Shown piece by piece: positions 8,772 to 19,092 of a stretch of 64,000 bases of DNA. A model generated the notes under the pieces. The model was given only the letters and a program-made list of their open reading frames with translations. It did not search any database and was not told where the DNA came from. Each line of letters starts with the position of its first letter. The first letter of the stretch is position 1. Origin of the DNA: Chitinophagaceae bacterium (GTDB lineage: Bacteria > Bacteroidota > Bacteroidia > Chitinophagales > UBA10324); contig CANIPU010000014.1 in NCBI GenBank assembly GCA_947469485.1, forward strand, positions 1 to 64,000. Direction: 5' to 3'. Made by a program: the position numbers and the translations under genes.

Positions 8772-9989
8772 ATGATGGCTTCAACAAAAATTAACCACAT
8801 CGGACTGGAAGACAAATACGGTGCTCATAATTATCATCCTCTTCCCGTTGTTCTCGAAAGAGGTGAAGGTGTTTTTGTTTATGACACCGATGGAAAAAGA
8901 TACTTCGATTTTCTATCAGCATATTCGGCTGTTAATCAAGGTCATTGTCATCCACGGATAATTCAATCGTTAATTGATCAGGCGCAGAAACTGACTTTAA
9001 CCAGTCGCGCTTTTCATAATAATTTATTGGGGCAGTATGAAGAATACATCACCCAGCTTTTTGGTTACGATAAAGTTCTGCCAATGAACACCGGTGTGGA
9101 AGGAGTTGAAACTGCTTTGAAATTGTGTCGCCGTTGGGCTTATGATGTAAAAGGCATAAAAAGCAACGAAGCAAAAATTGTTGTCTGCAATGGAAATTTT
9201 CATGGCCGAACCACCACTGTAATTTCGTTCAGCAGTGATCCTGATTCAAAAAAAGGATTCGGTCCGTATATGACCGGATTCATCAATATCCCTTACAATG
9301 ATTTAGATGCTTTGGAAAATGCATTGCGGGATTCAACAGTGGCCGGATTTTTAGTGGAACCAATTCAGGGCGAAGCCGGAGTTGTAGTTCCGGACGAAGG
9401 ATATTTATCCAAGGCAAAAAAATTATGCGCTGCTAAAAATGTTTTATTCATTGCTGATGAAATTCAAAGCGGTTTGGCGCGTACAGGAAAAATGCTTGCC
9501 TGTGATTATGAAAATGTGCATCCTGATATTTTAATTCTCGGAAAGGCTTTGAGTGGAGGAACTCTTCCGGTTTCAGCAGTTTTATGTAACGATGAAATCA
9601 TGCTGACAATTAAACCCGGAGAACACGGCAGTACTTATGGTGGCAATCCGCTTGCGTGTGCTGTGACTATGACCGCGTTGGATGTTTTACTGGATGAAAA
9701 ATTAGCAGAGAATTCTTTTTACCTCGGAGATATTTTGAGGGAAGAATTAAATAAGCTGAATAAAAATTTAGTGACCACTGTGCGCGGCAAAGGATTGTTC
9801 AATGCAATAGTTATTAAACCCCACAAAGGAAAAGATGCATGGGATTTTTGTATTGAAATGATGAAGAACGGATTACTTGCTAAACCAACTCACGGAGATA
9901 TTATTCGCTTTGCTCCACCGCTTGTAATGACTGAAGAGCAATTGATGGAATGTGTGGAAATAATTAAAAAGACTGCCGAGGAGTTTTAA
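8772..9989 (+). CDS. rocD: Ornithine aminotransferase
   Basis: This PLP-dependent class III aminotransferase transfers the delta-amino group of ornithine to 2-oxoglutarate, giving glutamate semialdehyde (arginine/proline metabolism). The 405-residue length fits the family. Landmarks are [15 protein letters not shown] near the N-terminus, typical of ornithine rather than acetylornithine enzymes, and [13 protein letters not shown] for phosphate binding. The cofactor aspartate is in FIADEIQSG, and the Schiff-base lysine K258 is in [10 protein letters not shown]. Two ATG codons lie in tandem at 8772 and 8775; either could be used. The stop overlaps by four bases the stop of the convergent receptor gene. 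Confidence 0.95.
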   Translation: MMASTKINHIGLEDKYGAHNYHPLPVVLERGEGVFVYDTDGKRYFDFLSAYSAVNQGHCHPRIIQSLIDQAQKLTLTSRAFHNNLLGQYEEYITQLFGYDKVLPMNTGVEGVETALKLCRRWAYDVKGIKSNEAKIVVCNGNFHGRTTTVISFSSDPDSKKGFGPYMTGFINIPYNDLDALENALRDSTVAGFLVEPIQGEAGVVVPDEGYLSKAKKLCAAKNVLFIADEIQSGLARTGKMLACDYENVHPDILILGKALSGGTLPVSAVLCNDEIMLTIKPGEHGSTYGGNPLACAVTMTALDVLLDEKLAENSFYLGDILREELNKLNKNLVTTVRGKGLFNAIVIKPHKGKDAWDFCIEMMKNGLLAKPTHGDIIRFAPPLVMTEEQLMECVEIIKKTAEEF

Positions 9990-12457
9990 AACTTCACTAC
10001 CACTCTCAAATTAATGCGGCGTGCAGTTAAATAATTCGGAACTGCATAAACAGTCTGATAACTATCCTTCACCCATAAATAAGAAATGGTGTTTGGTATA
10101 GCGAGTAAATTAAATACCTCGAGCGAAGCCCAGATGGAGGATAAATTTTTCCATAGTTTCTGATCGTTGTGTTTTTTTCCATCTAATAATAAAGCAGAGA
10201 ATCCAATATCAACGCGCCGATAAGAAGGTAAGCGAAGAGTATCTGCATATCGATTGTGATCTGGCGGTCCTGTAGGAAATCCAGTTCCGAATAACACATT
10301 CAAGTGAACTTTAAAATTCTCATGACCTGGAACATAATCCTGAATAAATGCTCCAACACTAAACCTTTGATCACTAGGTCGAGCAACATAACCCGGGTAA
10401 ACAGTAGTAGTATCTAATTGTGTAATTTCTCCTGATGTATTGAATGTGGTATCAAACACATAATCAAAATCAGACTTCAGATTTTCTTTAGTATTCAGGT
10501 AATTTAAACTTATCCAGCTTTCAAGGTCCTTTACAATTTCACCATGCAAACGCAAATCAATACCATAAGCATAACCAATTGCATCATTATTTCCGAAATA
10601 CCTGATTCGAACATTATCTAATTCATATGGATTTAAATCATACAAATTTTTATAGTAAGCTTCACTTATAAATTTGAATGGCCTATTCCACATTGTTAAA
10701 TTATAATCAGCTCCTACAACAACATGAATACTTCTTTGCGCCTTCACATTCAAATTCAAATCACCATTAAGATTTCGTAATTCACGATAAAAAGGAGGCT
10801 GGTCATAAGAACCAATTGCTGCACGAAATACGATATCAGTTGAATCCCACTTGGGGTAAAATGATAATTGTGCGCGTGGACTCATGATAAACTGATTATT
10901 CACATCCCAGAAATTAAATCTGGAACCAATGTTCAAAGTCACATTACCACTATGGCTCAAATTCCATGTATCTTGAACATAGCCTGAATATCGGTTACTT
11001 TCTAAAATATTTTTTGTTTTATAAACATAATAAGCATTCACATCAGTAACTGAGTAGTTCAAATTATAACCTGCTGAATCAACCACTCCCCACTGGTTCA
11101 ATTTATCACTTATGTATTCACGATTGTATTTTAAACCCCATTGTAAAAAATGATTTTTCAAATCAAGTGAACCTTTGTGCTCTCCCGAAAAAACTGCTGC
11201 ATCCAGATAATTTCGTCCCCAATCCTGAATTGCACCAACTCCCAATGAATAAACCACCTGATTGAAATTTGCATTTCCCAGGTTAGTTGACACTTCTCCT
11301 AAAAAATATTCAGCTATTAAATCATAAGTTTCGTCTTCTCGTGTATAATAAGTTGATGCAAGAAATTTTAATTTCAGTTTTTTATTAGGCTGAAATGAGA
11401 GCGAAGCGCCGCCCATTCCAGAATTGAACTTATCAATTTCCTGACCGTCAAAATACATTGTTAACCTTACAGCTCTGTTTACTAAACCAAAAGTTGTAGT
11501 TCTGTCTTGTGGTACAAACCAATAGCGGTTTCTTGAGTAGTTTCCAATAATTTCTAATTGGGTTTTTTCTGAAAACTGATAAGTAAGCAATGCTTGTGCA
11601 TCTGTAAATGAAGGTTTGTAATCTCCTTTGGTTTCCAAAGAATTTAAAATGTATTGATTTGATTTTTGCCGAACTCCAAATAAATATGTGAATCGGTGAT
11701 TTTTTGTTCCTCCTTCCAAATGAACATTTGCTCCCAACAAACTTGCGGATACATTTCCTTTAAATTCTTTTGGTTTACGATAAGTAATATCCAGTACGCT
11801 ACTCATTTTATCGCCATACTTTGCTGCAAATCCACCCTGAGAAAAAAGCACATTCCCAACTAAATCCGAATTAACAAAGCTCAATCCTTCCTGTTGACCA
11901 TTGTTAACCAAAAATGGCCGATAGATTTCAAAGTCATTAACATAAACCAGGTTTTCATCAAAGTTGCCTCCTCTCACAGAATATTGAGATGATAATTCGT
12001 TGTTGGAATTGGTAAATAATTTTAAGATAGCTTCAACTCCTCCAGTTGGTCCGGGTAAACCTTCAAAATCTTTTGGATTAATTTCTATTATTGGTTGATC
12101 ACGAATTGCAGTTTGCTTAACAGTTATTGAATCAAGAGTCATATACTGTAATGTAAAATTCAAAGGAAAACTTTGACCTGCCTTTAAATTCACTGTTTTT
12201 TTTGACTCAATAAAACCAACATATGAAACTTTTACTTCAATTGATTGATTTGCAGGAAGATTAAAAGAATATTTTCCTTCAGAATCTGTAGAAGTTCCTT
12301 TTTTTAAGGAAGGAAATGAAACAGTAGCACCTATTAGAATCTCTCCAGATTCGGAGGTTACTTTCCCTGATAAAACAGCGTCCTGCGCAAGCAGTAAAAA
12401 AGGATTAGCAACAATCAGGCTTAGTAATAAAACAAAAAAAACATGAAATCTTTGCAT
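9986..12457 (-). CDS. TonB-dependent receptor with carboxypeptidase-regulatory-like domain
   Basis: Starting at the ATG at 12457, rather than a TTG at 12469, gives 823 residues with a clean signal peptide ending in LLLAQ. A CarboxypepD-regulatory-like domain covers about residues 26-105 ([17 protein letters not shown]). The plug has the motifs [18 protein letters not shown] and FAAKYGDK, and the barrel ends in [10 protein letters not shown]. This plug type is a conserved Bacteroidota subgroup without a known ligand. The protein is not SusC-like: no SusD partner is present. It follows rpe by 19 bases on the same strand, suggesting co-transcription, and converges on rocD. Confidence 0.92.
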   Translation of the reverse strand: MQRFHVFFVLLLSLIVANPFLLLAQDAVLSGKVTSESGEILIGATVSFPSLKKGTSTDSEGKYSFNLPANQSIEVKVSYVGFIESKKTVNLKAGQSFPLNFTLQYMTLDSITVKQTAIRDQPIIEINPKDFEGLPGPTGGVEAILKLFTNSNNELSSQYSVRGGNFDENLVYVNDFEIYRPFLVNNGQQEGLSFVNSDLVGNVLFSQGGFAAKYGDKMSSVLDITYRKPKEFKGNVSASLLGANVHLEGGTKNHRFTYLFGVRQKSNQYILNSLETKGDYKPSFTDAQALLTYQFSEKTQLEIIGNYSRNRYWFVPQDRTTTFGLVNRAVRLTMYFDGQEIDKFNSGMGGASLSFQPNKKLKLKFLASTYYTREDETYDLIAEYFLGEVSTNLGNANFNQVVYSLGVGAIQDWGRNYLDAAVFSGEHKGSLDLKNHFLQWGLKYNREYISDKLNQWGVVDSAGYNLNYSVTDVNAYYVYKTKNILESNRYSGYVQDTWNLSHSGNVTLNIGSRFNFWDVNNQFIMSPRAQLSFYPKWDSTDIVFRAAIGSYDQPPFYRELRNLNGDLNLNVKAQRSIHVVVGADYNLTMWNRPFKFISEAYYKNLYDLNPYELDNVRIRYFGNNDAIGYAYGIDLRLHGEIVKDLESWISLNYLNTKENLKSDFDYVFDTTFNTSGEITQLDTTTVYPGYVARPSDQRFSVGAFIQDYVPGHENFKVHLNVLFGTGFPTGPPDHNRYADTLRLPSYRRVDIGFSALLLDGKKHNDQKLWKNLSSIWASLEVFNLLAIPNTISYLWVKDSYQTVYAVPNYLTARRINLRVVVKF

Positions 12458-12476
12458 TAAGTCGCCCAAACGATAA

Positions 12477-13151
12477 TTAATTTGATAAAGTATGTAAGCT
12501 AGAATTTTTCAGCTTTGAAATTGCTTCTTCTGGATTTTTTGCACCAAAAACGGTATTACCTGCAACTAAAACATCAGCTCCGGCTTTAATTAATTTAGAC
12601 ACATTGTTAAAATCAACTCCGCCGTCAATTTCAATTTTTGCTTTAGAGTTTTTACTGATAATTAAATTTTTCAATCGTTCAATTTTGGAGTATGTGTTTT
12701 CTATAAATTTTTGTCCCCCGAATCCCGGATTCACACTCATTAAACAAACCAAATCAATGTCAGAAATGATTTCATTTAATAATTCAATTGAAGTATGAGG
12801 ATTAATTGCAACACCTGGACTCATGCCTAAATCTCTTATTCCATTAATAGTTCTGTGTAAATGTGAAGAAACTTCAATATGCACTGTTAATATGTCGGCT
12901 CCTGCTTTTTTAAAATCAACCAGATATTTTTCAGGTTCAACAATCATCAGGTGAACATCTAAAGGTTTTTGAGCTACCCTTTTAACTGCAGAAAGAACTG
13001 GAAAACCGAAAGTTATATTTGGAACAAAACGACCATCCATTACATCGCAATGAATCCAGTCAGCTTCACTTCTATTAATAAGTTCTATGCTTTCGTAAAT
13101 TTTCCCGAAATCTGATGAAAGTATTGAAGGTGCAATCAATGTATTTTTCAT
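12477..13151 (-). CDS. rpe: Ribulose-phosphate 3-epimerase
   Basis: This TIM-barrel enzyme interconverts ribulose 5-phosphate and xylulose 5-phosphate in the pentose phosphate pathway. The 224-residue length is normal. Conserved blocks are APSILSSDFG at the start, HCDVMDGRFVPNITFG (metal-binding His/Asp), LDVHLMIVEPE, LMSVNPGFGGQKF (phosphate loop) and EIDGGV (catalytic Asp). The ATG sits at 13151 after an A-rich leader. The receptor gene follows 19 bases downstream. The upstream neighbour rpoD ends at a terminator, so rpe should have its own promoter in 13152-13203. Confidence 0.96.
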   Translation of the reverse strand: MKNTLIAPSILSSDFGKIYESIELINRSEADWIHCDVMDGRFVPNITFGFPVLSAVKRVAQKPLDVHLMIVEPEKYLVDFKKAGADILTVHIEVSSHLHRTINGIRDLGMSPGVAINPHTSIELLNEIISDIDLVCLMSVNPGFGGQKFIENTYSKIERLKNLIISKNSKAKIEIDGGVDFNNVSKLIKAGADVLVAGNTVFGAKNPEEAISKLKNSSLHTLSN

Positions 13152-13203
13152 GAAGCAAAAATAAAATTAGGTCGCATGCATTTTGAAATTGTTTTCCCCA
13201 AAA

Positions 13204-13236
13204 TAAAAAATCCCGATGGTATTTAACCATCGGGAC
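13204..13236 (-). terminator. Terminator of rpoD
   Basis: A perfect 10-bp stem (TCCCGATGGT / ACCATCGGGA) has a 5-base loop. Read on the minus strand it is followed by a T tract, 22 bases past the rpoD stop. Confidence 0.9.
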
Positions 13237-13257
13237 CTTTAATTTTAAAAATCCTTT

Positions 13258-14127
13258 CTATTTACCTAAGTATCCACGCAGTGTTTTGGTATGCGAAGTT
13301 TTACGCAAACGCCGAATTGCTTTCTCTTTAATCTGCCGAACACGCTCACGAGTCAAACTGAATCTAGAACCTATTTCATCCAGATTTAAAGCCTCTTCAC
13401 CATTTATTCCAAAAAAACAACTAACAATTGCTGCATCTCTTTGATTCATTGTCTGGAGTAATCCTGAAATATCCTTCTTTAATGATTCACTCATTAAAAC
13501 ATCTTCAGCACTTCCTTTTAAATCTTCACCAGCAAAAAAATCAATCATTGTAGCATCCTCACCTTCGCCAACCGGAGCATCCATACTAATGGTTTTGCTC
13601 ATCCCTTTCATCATTTCATCAATATCCTTGTCAGTTACATTCAATAGTTCAGCTAATTCATCTTTTGAAGGTTCGCGCTCATACCTTTGCTCGAACTTCA
13701 TCATCATTTTATTGATTTTGCTGTATGAACCAATTTTGTTCAATGGTAAACGAACTAATCGTGCATTTTCAACTAAAGCCTGTAAAATCGATTGACGGAT
13801 CCACCAAACTGCATAGGATATAAATTTAAATCCACGAGATTCATCAAATCTTTGGGCGGCTTTTATCAAACCAATATTTCCCTCATTAATTAAATCGGCT
13901 AGGGATAAGCCTTGATTTTGGTATTGCTTAGCAACAGAAACCACAAACCGAAGGTTTGCTCTGGTCATTTCCTCCAAAGCATCCGCATCTCCCATTCTAA
14001 TTTTCTTTGCTAACTCAACCTCTCGGTCAGCATTAATCATTGGTAATTTTGCAATATCTGATAAGTAACGCTCCAATGAATCGTTCTCACGCTGTGTTAT
14101 TTGCTGGCTAATTTTTAGTTGTCTCAT
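13258..14127 (-). CDS. rpoD: Primary RNA polymerase sigma factor (Bacteroidota type)
   Basis: This is the housekeeping sigma-70 factor that directs RNA polymerase to promoters. The 289-residue protein lacks region 1.1 and the long non-conserved region, as is usual for the phylum. Region 1.2 is at about 17-50 (DSLERYLSDIAKLPMI). Region 2 is at about 55-130, with the core-binding segment and the -10 motif FISYAVWWIRQSI. Region 3 is at about 130-205 and region 4 at about 220-285, with the helix-turn-helix LTRERVRQIKEKAIRRLR. The start fits the family sequence MRQLKISQQIT. A 319-base intergenic region upstream presumably holds its promoters. Confidence 0.97.
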   Translation of the reverse strand: MRQLKISQQITQRENDSLERYLSDIAKLPMINADREVELAKKIRMGDADALEEMTRANLRFVVSVAKQYQNQGLSLADLINEGNIGLIKAAQRFDESRGFKFISYAVWWIRQSILQALVENARLVRLPLNKIGSYSKINKMMMKFEQRYEREPSKDELAELLNVTDKDIDEMMKGMSKTISMDAPVGEGEDATMIDFFAGEDLKGSAEDVLMSESLKKDISGLLQTMNQRDAAIVSCFFGINGEEALNLDEIGSRFSLTRERVRQIKEKAIRRLRKTSHTKTLRGYLGK

Positions 14128-14446
14128 AGTGTTATCTGTGTTTTTAACGCTTTAGTGTGGGCTTTGTTTCATTGCCTTTTCAACAATTTACTGTTTGTAT
14201 GACGCTTAACTAACCGTAAATGTTGTATGAAAGGTTCCATTATTTTGATTTTTACATTTACATGACAAAACCATTCATGCTTTCTAAATCCTTCAGTTAC
14301 AATTACTATACCCCAATATTTTAGAGTAACAAGTGTCCTGATTTCGTAAATCTTCCTTTTTGAAATATTTAATTTTTGTTATGCTTATTAAATAATTAAG
14401 ATAAATATTTCTGTCTTCCTATTTTTCGTTCGAAAAACAAATTTTA
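14128..14446. other. Divergent intergenic region between rpoD and acs
   Basis: This is 319 bases of A/T-rich sequence with no credible reading frame. It must hold divergent promoters for rpoD and acs. TACATTTA at about 14261 resembles a -7 box, but its placement is far from acs. The only clear structure is the small inverted repeat at 14422-14437, listed separately. Confidence 0.6.
14422..14437. promoter_or_regulatory. Inverted repeat just upstream of acs
   Basis: A perfect 7-bp inverted repeat (TTTTTCG-TT-CGAAAAA) ends 9 bases before the acs ATG. It could be an operator, a leader hairpin affecting translation, or chance in A/T-rich DNA. Confidence 0.3.
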
Positions 14447-16345
14447 ATGCTACAAAAAATATCATCTCATGAAGAGTATACTAATGCGTTTAATGAATCA
14501 ATAAATAATCCCAATGATTTTTGGGGGAAAGTGGCGCATTCTTTTTCATGGAAAAAAAAATGGGATAAGGTATTTTCAGGAGGATTTGAAAAAGCAGATT
14601 ATAAATGGTTTGAAGGTGGAAGACTAAACATCACTGAAAATTGTTTAGACAGATATCTTGAATCAATCGGAGATAAAACAGCCATTATTTGGGAACCAAA
14701 TAATCCATCTGAAAAAAACAGGCAGTTAACTTATAGAGAATTACATGAGGAAGTATGCAGGTTCAGCAATGCATTGGAAAAAACCGGAGTTAACAAGGGC
14801 GATACAGTTTGTTTATATATGCCAATGATACCGGAATTGGCTATAGCAATGCTGGCATGTGCGAGGATTGGTGCAATCCATTCAATTGTATTCGGGGGAT
14901 TTTCAGCTCAATCTATTGCAGATAGAATTAAGGATGCTGAATGCAAATGGATGATAACTGCTGATGGTTGTTTTCGTGGAGACAAACCTTTGTATCTGAA
15001 AAAAATAGTTGATGAGGCTTTGGAACAATGTCCATCAATACAAAAATCAATCGTATTCAACAGAAGCAACTTTGATTGCAATATGAAACCCGGAAGAGAT
15101 TTATGGTGGGCTGATATTATAAAGGATTGTACTACAACACATGATTCTGCAATCATGGAATCAGAAGATCCCTTATTTATACTTTATACTTCAGGTTCTA
15201 CCGGAAAACCCAAAGGTGTATTGCACACAATCGCCGGGTACATGGTATACGCAGCATACACATTTTTAAATGTTTTTCAATATAAACCTGAACAGATTTA
15301 TTGGTGCACAGCCGATATAGGTTGGGTTACAGGTCATAGTTACATTGTTTATGGTCCACTTTTAAATGGTGCCACAACATTGATTTATGAAGGTGTTCCA
15401 CAGTTTCCTGATTGGGGACGCTGGTGGGATATAATTGATAAATACAAAGTTAACATATTCTATACCGCCCCTACTGCAATCCGTTCATTAGAGGCTCAAG
15501 GAACCAATTGGCTGAAACGAAAATCTCTTTTATCGCTTTCGGTATTAGGAACAGTTGGAGAACCAATAAACGAAGAAGCCTGGGTTTGGTATTTTAAAAA
15601 TATTGGTAAAGAAAATTGCCCTATTGTTGACACTTGGTGGCAGACAGAAACCGGTGGGATTCTAATTTCTTCACTTGCAGGTATCACTCCAACCAAACCA
15701 TCATATGCCACTCTCCCATTACCGGGTGTTGAACCAATAATTGTTGATGCAAACGGAAATGAAATAATAGAACCAATTGCTGAAGGAAATTTATGTATCA
15801 GAAAATCATGGCCTGGCCAAGCACGCACAGTTTATAAAGACCATAAAAGATTTATTCAAACTTACTTTACTACATATCCGGGCAAGTATTTTACAGGTGA
15901 TGGCTGTAAAAGAGATTCAAATGGTAACTATAGAATTACAGGAAGGGTTGATGATGTGATAAATGTTTCCGGACATCGAATAGGAACTGCCGAAGTTGAA
16001 AATGCAATAAACGAACATTCAGAAGTATATGAAAGTGCTGTGGTTGGATTTCCACATGCAATTAAAGGTCAGGGGATATTTGCTTTTGTTTCGTGTCAGC
16101 CTCATCCGAACGATTTAATTCTTTTTAAACAGGAAGTATTGAACATAGTGGCAAAAATTATCGGCCCATTTGCAAAACCTGACAGAATTGAAATTGTAAG
16201 TGGCTTGCCAAAAACACGAAGCGGAAAAATTATGCGTCGTATTCTTCGAAAAATTGCTGAAGGAGAATTCGACAAAGTGGGAGATGTAACTACTCTTTTA
16301 AATCCTGAAGTTGTAGAAGAAATTATAAAAAAAGTAAAAACATGA
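14447..16345 (+). CDS. acs: Acetyl-CoA synthetase (AMP-forming)
   Basis: This enzyme activates acetate to acetyl-CoA through acetyl-AMP, for acetate assimilation. The 632-residue protein has the AMP-binding P-loop LYTSGSTGKPKG (about 243-254) and the acetate-pocket segment around WWQTETGG. The hinge region is YFTGDGC..GRVDDVINVSGHR, and the catalytic, acetylatable lysine is K594 in KTRSGKIMRR. The ending LLNPEVVEEI is also typical. The start is an ATG without a Shine-Dalgarno sequence. Its stop overlaps the next ATG by four bases, so the small YdeI-like gene is translationally coupled. Confidence 0.97.
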   Translation: MLQKISSHEEYTNAFNESINNPNDFWGKVAHSFSWKKKWDKVFSGGFEKADYKWFEGGRLNITENCLDRYLESIGDKTAIIWEPNNPSEKNRQLTYRELHEEVCRFSNALEKTGVNKGDTVCLYMPMIPELAIAMLACARIGAIHSIVFGGFSAQSIADRIKDAECKWMITADGCFRGDKPLYLKKIVDEALEQCPSIQKSIVFNRSNFDCNMKPGRDLWWADIIKDCTTTHDSAIMESEDPLFILYTSGSTGKPKGVLHTIAGYMVYAAYTFLNVFQYKPEQIYWCTADIGWVTGHSYIVYGPLLNGATTLIYEGVPQFPDWGRWWDIIDKYKVNIFYTAPTAIRSLEAQGTNWLKRKSLLSLSVLGTVGEPINEEAWVWYFKNIGKENCPIVDTWWQTETGGILISSLAGITPTKPSYATLPLPGVEPIIVDANGNEIIEPIAEGNLCIRKSWPGQARTVYKDHKRFIQTYFTTYPGKYFTGDGCKRDSNGNYRITGRVDDVINVSGHRIGTAEVENAINEHSEVYESAVVGFPHAIKGQGIFAFVSCQPHPNDLILFKQEVLNIVAKIIGPFAKPDRIEIVSGLPKTRSGKIMRRILRKIAEGEFDKVGDVTTLLNPEVVEEIIKKVKT

Positions 16346-16812
16346 GTTTGAAAAAATTTAAAGCAAAAATGATAAGTGCCGGAAGCGGTGGTATGTATGT
16401 AAAAGTTCCATTTGATGTTGAAAAAGAATATGGAAAGAAAAACATGATTCCTGTAAATGCAACATTCGATGGAGAGCTTTATCGTGGAAGCATTGCAAAT
16501 ATGGGTGATGGACCTTGCCTCATAATTTTAAAATCCATCAGCGAAAAAATCGGAAAAAAAGAAGGAGATATTTTATCGATAACTATTGAGCATGATACCG
16601 CAACCCGAAAAGTGGAAATTCCGAATGATGTAAAATCTGAATTGAATAAAAACAAATCTGAAAAAGAATATTTTAACTCACTTGCGTTTACTCATCAAAA
16701 AGAATATATAAAATGGATAATAGAGGCCAAGCGGACTGAAACCCGATTAACCAGAATAGCAAAAATGATACTTATGCTGAAGGAGAAAAAGAAAAATCCT
16801 TCAATAAAATAA
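16342..16812 (+). CDS. DUF1905/YdeI-like (OmdA-type) protein
   Basis: The 156-residue soluble protein has an N-terminal DUF1905-type beta domain (about 1-90: GGMYVKVPFDVEKEYG, LKSISEKIGKKEGD). A C-terminal helical YdeI/OmdA-like segment follows (about 100-150: AFTHQKEYIKWIIEAKR, TRLTRIAKMI), a fusion widespread in Bacteroidota. Family members are linked to stress and antimicrobial tolerance in some bacteria, but a biochemical activity is not established. The ATG overlaps the acs stop by four bases (ATGA). The tail is Lys-rich. It probably shares the acs transcript. Confidence 0.8.
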   Translation: MSLKKFKAKMISAGSGGMYVKVPFDVEKEYGKKNMIPVNATFDGELYRGSIANMGDGPCLIILKSISEKIGKKEGDILSITIEHDTATRKVEIPNDVKSELNKNKSEKEYFNSLAFTHQKEYIKWIIEAKRTETRLTRIAKMILMLKEKKKNPSIK

Positions 16813-16856
16813 TTCGTCATAATAAATCTTGATTTCATTTCCGTTCTTTGCAATCA

Positions 16857-17246
16857 ATGACAACTGATAAAAATATTTCACTCGCAGCAGGAATGTGGAA
16901 GATGAAATGCCCAAATTGCCGCAAGGGTGATTTATTCCAAACAAAAAATCCGTGGATATTGAGTAAGTTAGATTCAATGCCACCTCGTTGTCCGGTTTGC
17001 AATCAATCTTATTTTCCTGAGGTAGGCTTTTATTATGGAGCCATGTATATTTCCTACATGGTTTCAATTGCTGTTGAAGTTCCTATTTTCTTTTTTATGC
17101 TTCTTCTATTCGGTTTCCAAATGATTCCAATGGTAGCTACTCTTTGTATCTCGTTGGTTTTCTTCTTTCCATATATCTATCGTTATAGCAGAGTGATTTG
17201 GATATATGTAACAATTCCGTTTGGAGGAGTTAGGACTGATAAGTGA
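16857..17246 (+). CDS. DUF983 membrane protein with zinc-ribbon-like motif
   Basis: The frame can be extended to a TTG at 16848, but the ATG at 16857 is preferred. It gives 129 residues beginning MTTDKNISLAAGMW. Two CxxC pairs (CPNCRKGDLF near residue 17 and CPVCNQSYF near 45) suggest a small zinc ribbon on the cytoplasmic side. Two hydrophobic segments (about 60-85 and 90-115) follow, with the DUF983 signature FPEVGFYYGAMY between ribbon and membrane. The molecular role of DUF983 is unknown. It lies 44 bases after the YdeI-like gene and is probably read from the same promoter. Confidence 0.8.
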   Translation: MTTDKNISLAAGMWKMKCPNCRKGDLFQTKNPWILSKLDSMPPRCPVCNQSYFPEVGFYYGAMYISYMVSIAVEVPIFFFMLLLFGFQMIPMVATLCISLVFFFPYIYRYSRVIWIYVTIPFGGVRTDK

Positions 17247-17296
17247 AAAAAATATTTTAATTTTTCAGCTTATTAATTTCAACAAATAGTAATCTG

Positions 17297-17758
17297 CTAC
17301 TGACAATTAACAACTATAACAGGAGTTTGTATTTCGTTACTTTTATTTCCAGCTCTATCAACAATAACAATTTTATAAGTAACACTATCAGTAATTCTAA
17401 ACGGAATACATGTAATTCCCGGAAGGTTTATTGTAATTTTTCCTGATATATCTTTTGTTGTTCCCTTAGGAGAAACAAAAGGGATTTTATAATTATAAGT
17501 ATAATCCGGTTTACCTGTTCTGTGATCAGTAATGAAGCAATTTGTGCTGGTATCAGACTCAAGTGAACCTAAATCACCATCGCCATCTTTAAAACTAATT
17601 ACCATTTGAATTGAATCAACCATTTGTTGAACCTGTGTACTGTTAATACTTACAAACTCAATTAATGGAGTTTCTGAAAACTTTGGCGGCTTAAGACATG
17701 AGTTAAATATCGAAATGCTAAAAACGACTAAAGCGAATACAAGAGAACTTTTAATCAT
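17297..17758 (-). CDS. Putative lipoprotein with an Asp/Gly-rich motif
   Basis: The 153-residue protein starts with a lipoprotein signal peptide. The lipid-accepting cysteine is at about residue 21 (ISIFNSC). The mature part is predicted all-beta with a motif SFKDGDGDLGS, and an ending VIVDRAGNKSNEIQTPV that recalls Ig-like or cadherin-like beta sandwiches. Short lipoproteins of this layout are common in Bacteroidota, but no function is known. It is downstream of the LolC/E-type permease on the same strand (36-base gap) and may be co-transcribed. It converges on the DUF983 gene. Confidence 0.7.
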   Translation of the reverse strand: MIKSSLVFALVVFSISIFNSCLKPPKFSETPLIEFVSINSTQVQQMVDSIQMVISFKDGDGDLGSLESDTSTNCFITDHRTGKPDYTYNYKIPFVSPKGTTKDISGKITINLPGITCIPFRITDSVTYKIVIVDRAGNKSNEIQTPVIVVNCQ

Positions 17759-17794
17759 GCTTTAAAAATGTTTAACAAAGATATATTATATGTT

Positions 17795-19015
17795 TTATCT
17801 GAAATGAATTGCTTTTACAGGACTAACCTTGGAAACCAAATAGCTTGGAATTAACAATACAATCAAACAAACAGCTAAAACACCAATATTTACTATTAAA
17901 ATAAACAATGGATCGAAATGAACCGGGGCTACTTTTACATAGTATGATTCTTCTGCTAATCTTATTAAACCATAACGAGACTGCAGATAACACAATCCAA
18001 GACCAATAAAATTCCCAATTACAATTCCCTGAAAGATTATTATACCCGCATGATACAAAAATATCTTTCGGATAAAGCTATTTGTTGCTCCCTGAGTTTT
18101 TAGAACTCCTATCATATTTGTTCTTTCTAAAATCAATATCAACAAAGCAGTAGCCATATTAATAATTGCAACAATGGTCATCAAAATAAGAATTACATAT
18201 TCATTAATATTTTGAAGTTCAAGCCAATCAAAAATATTAGGGTTTATTTCCTTCATTGTTTGAGCCACAAGATTCTGACCAATATAGTTTTCATTAATTT
18301 TCTTTCCCATTATTGTAATGTCTTTTACATCATCAATAAATATCTCAAAACCACTTACAGAATCCGCTGACCAATTATTTAATTGTTGTATATCAGCTAT
18401 ATCAGTTATAGCGTATAACTTGTCAAACTCCTCTAATCCGGTTTTATAAATTCCCTCAATTTTAAATTTCCGAACTCTTGGTGGTTGTTGAATAAAATAG
18501 ATAATTATATCGTCATTCACTTTCAACTTTAATCGGTTTGCAGTTGATTGAGATATCAAGATTTTGCGGGGATGGGAGGTATCACCCGCCTGAATTATTC
18601 TTCCTGACTGCATACACTTGGAAATAAAACCAGTGTCAAAATCCCCACCGTACCCACGAACAACAATGCTTTCTATTTCGTTTTTTGTTTTTATAATACC
18701 CGGCTTATTGGCATAAACCTGTATGTGTTTTACACCAGGCATTTTCTCAATAGAGGGATAAAATTTCTGATGGATGGAAACAGCCTTGTCCTGGAACCCC
18801 ATTGTACTGTTATAATCATAGATTCTTATATGCCCCCAGAAACCGAAAATCTTTTCGCTAATCTCTTTTTGAAATCCGCTTACTAAACTGCCAGCAATAA
18901 TCATTACCGTAATACTTAAAGCAATTGCTGCTACTGCCACCCGAATAATAAATCTGCTGAAATTCGGTTGCCGACTCAGCGCAATCTTTCGTGTAATAAA
19001 CCATGCAGTATTCAT
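17795..19015 (-). CDS. ABC transporter permease of the LolC/LolE (MacB-FtsX) type
   Basis: The 406-residue inner-membrane protein has the four-helix MacB/FtsX layout. TM1 is at about 25-47 (AAIALSITVMIIAGSLVSG) and is followed by a periplasmic domain of about 220 residues. Three C-terminal helices follow (about 275-300, 320-345, 370-395). The N-terminus MNTAWFITRKIAL and the opening of TM1 match LolC/LolE proteins, which extract lipoproteins from the inner membrane with the ATPase LolD. No LolD-type ATPase lies next to it, as is common in this phylum. A lipoprotein gene follows directly. Confidence 0.85.
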   Translation of the reverse strand: MNTAWFITRKIALSRQPNFSRFIIRVAVAAIALSITVMIIAGSLVSGFQKEISEKIFGFWGHIRIYDYNSTMGFQDKAVSIHQKFYPSIEKMPGVKHIQVYANKPGIIKTKNEIESIVVRGYGGDFDTGFISKCMQSGRIIQAGDTSHPRKILISQSTANRLKLKVNDDIIIYFIQQPPRVRKFKIEGIYKTGLEEFDKLYAITDIADIQQLNNWSADSVSGFEIFIDDVKDITIMGKKINENYIGQNLVAQTMKEINPNIFDWLELQNINEYVILILMTIVAIINMATALLILILERTNMIGVLKTQGATNSFIRKIFLYHAGIIIFQGIVIGNFIGLGLCYLQSRYGLIRLAEESYYVKVAPVHFDPLFILIVNIGVLAVCLIVLLIPSYLVSKVSPVKAIHFR

Positions 19016-19092
19016 TCTGTTAAGTTGGCACTTTTAATGCGATGTAACTTTATTGCTATTTAATATTGCAAAGAAAAGAATACAAATCATTC

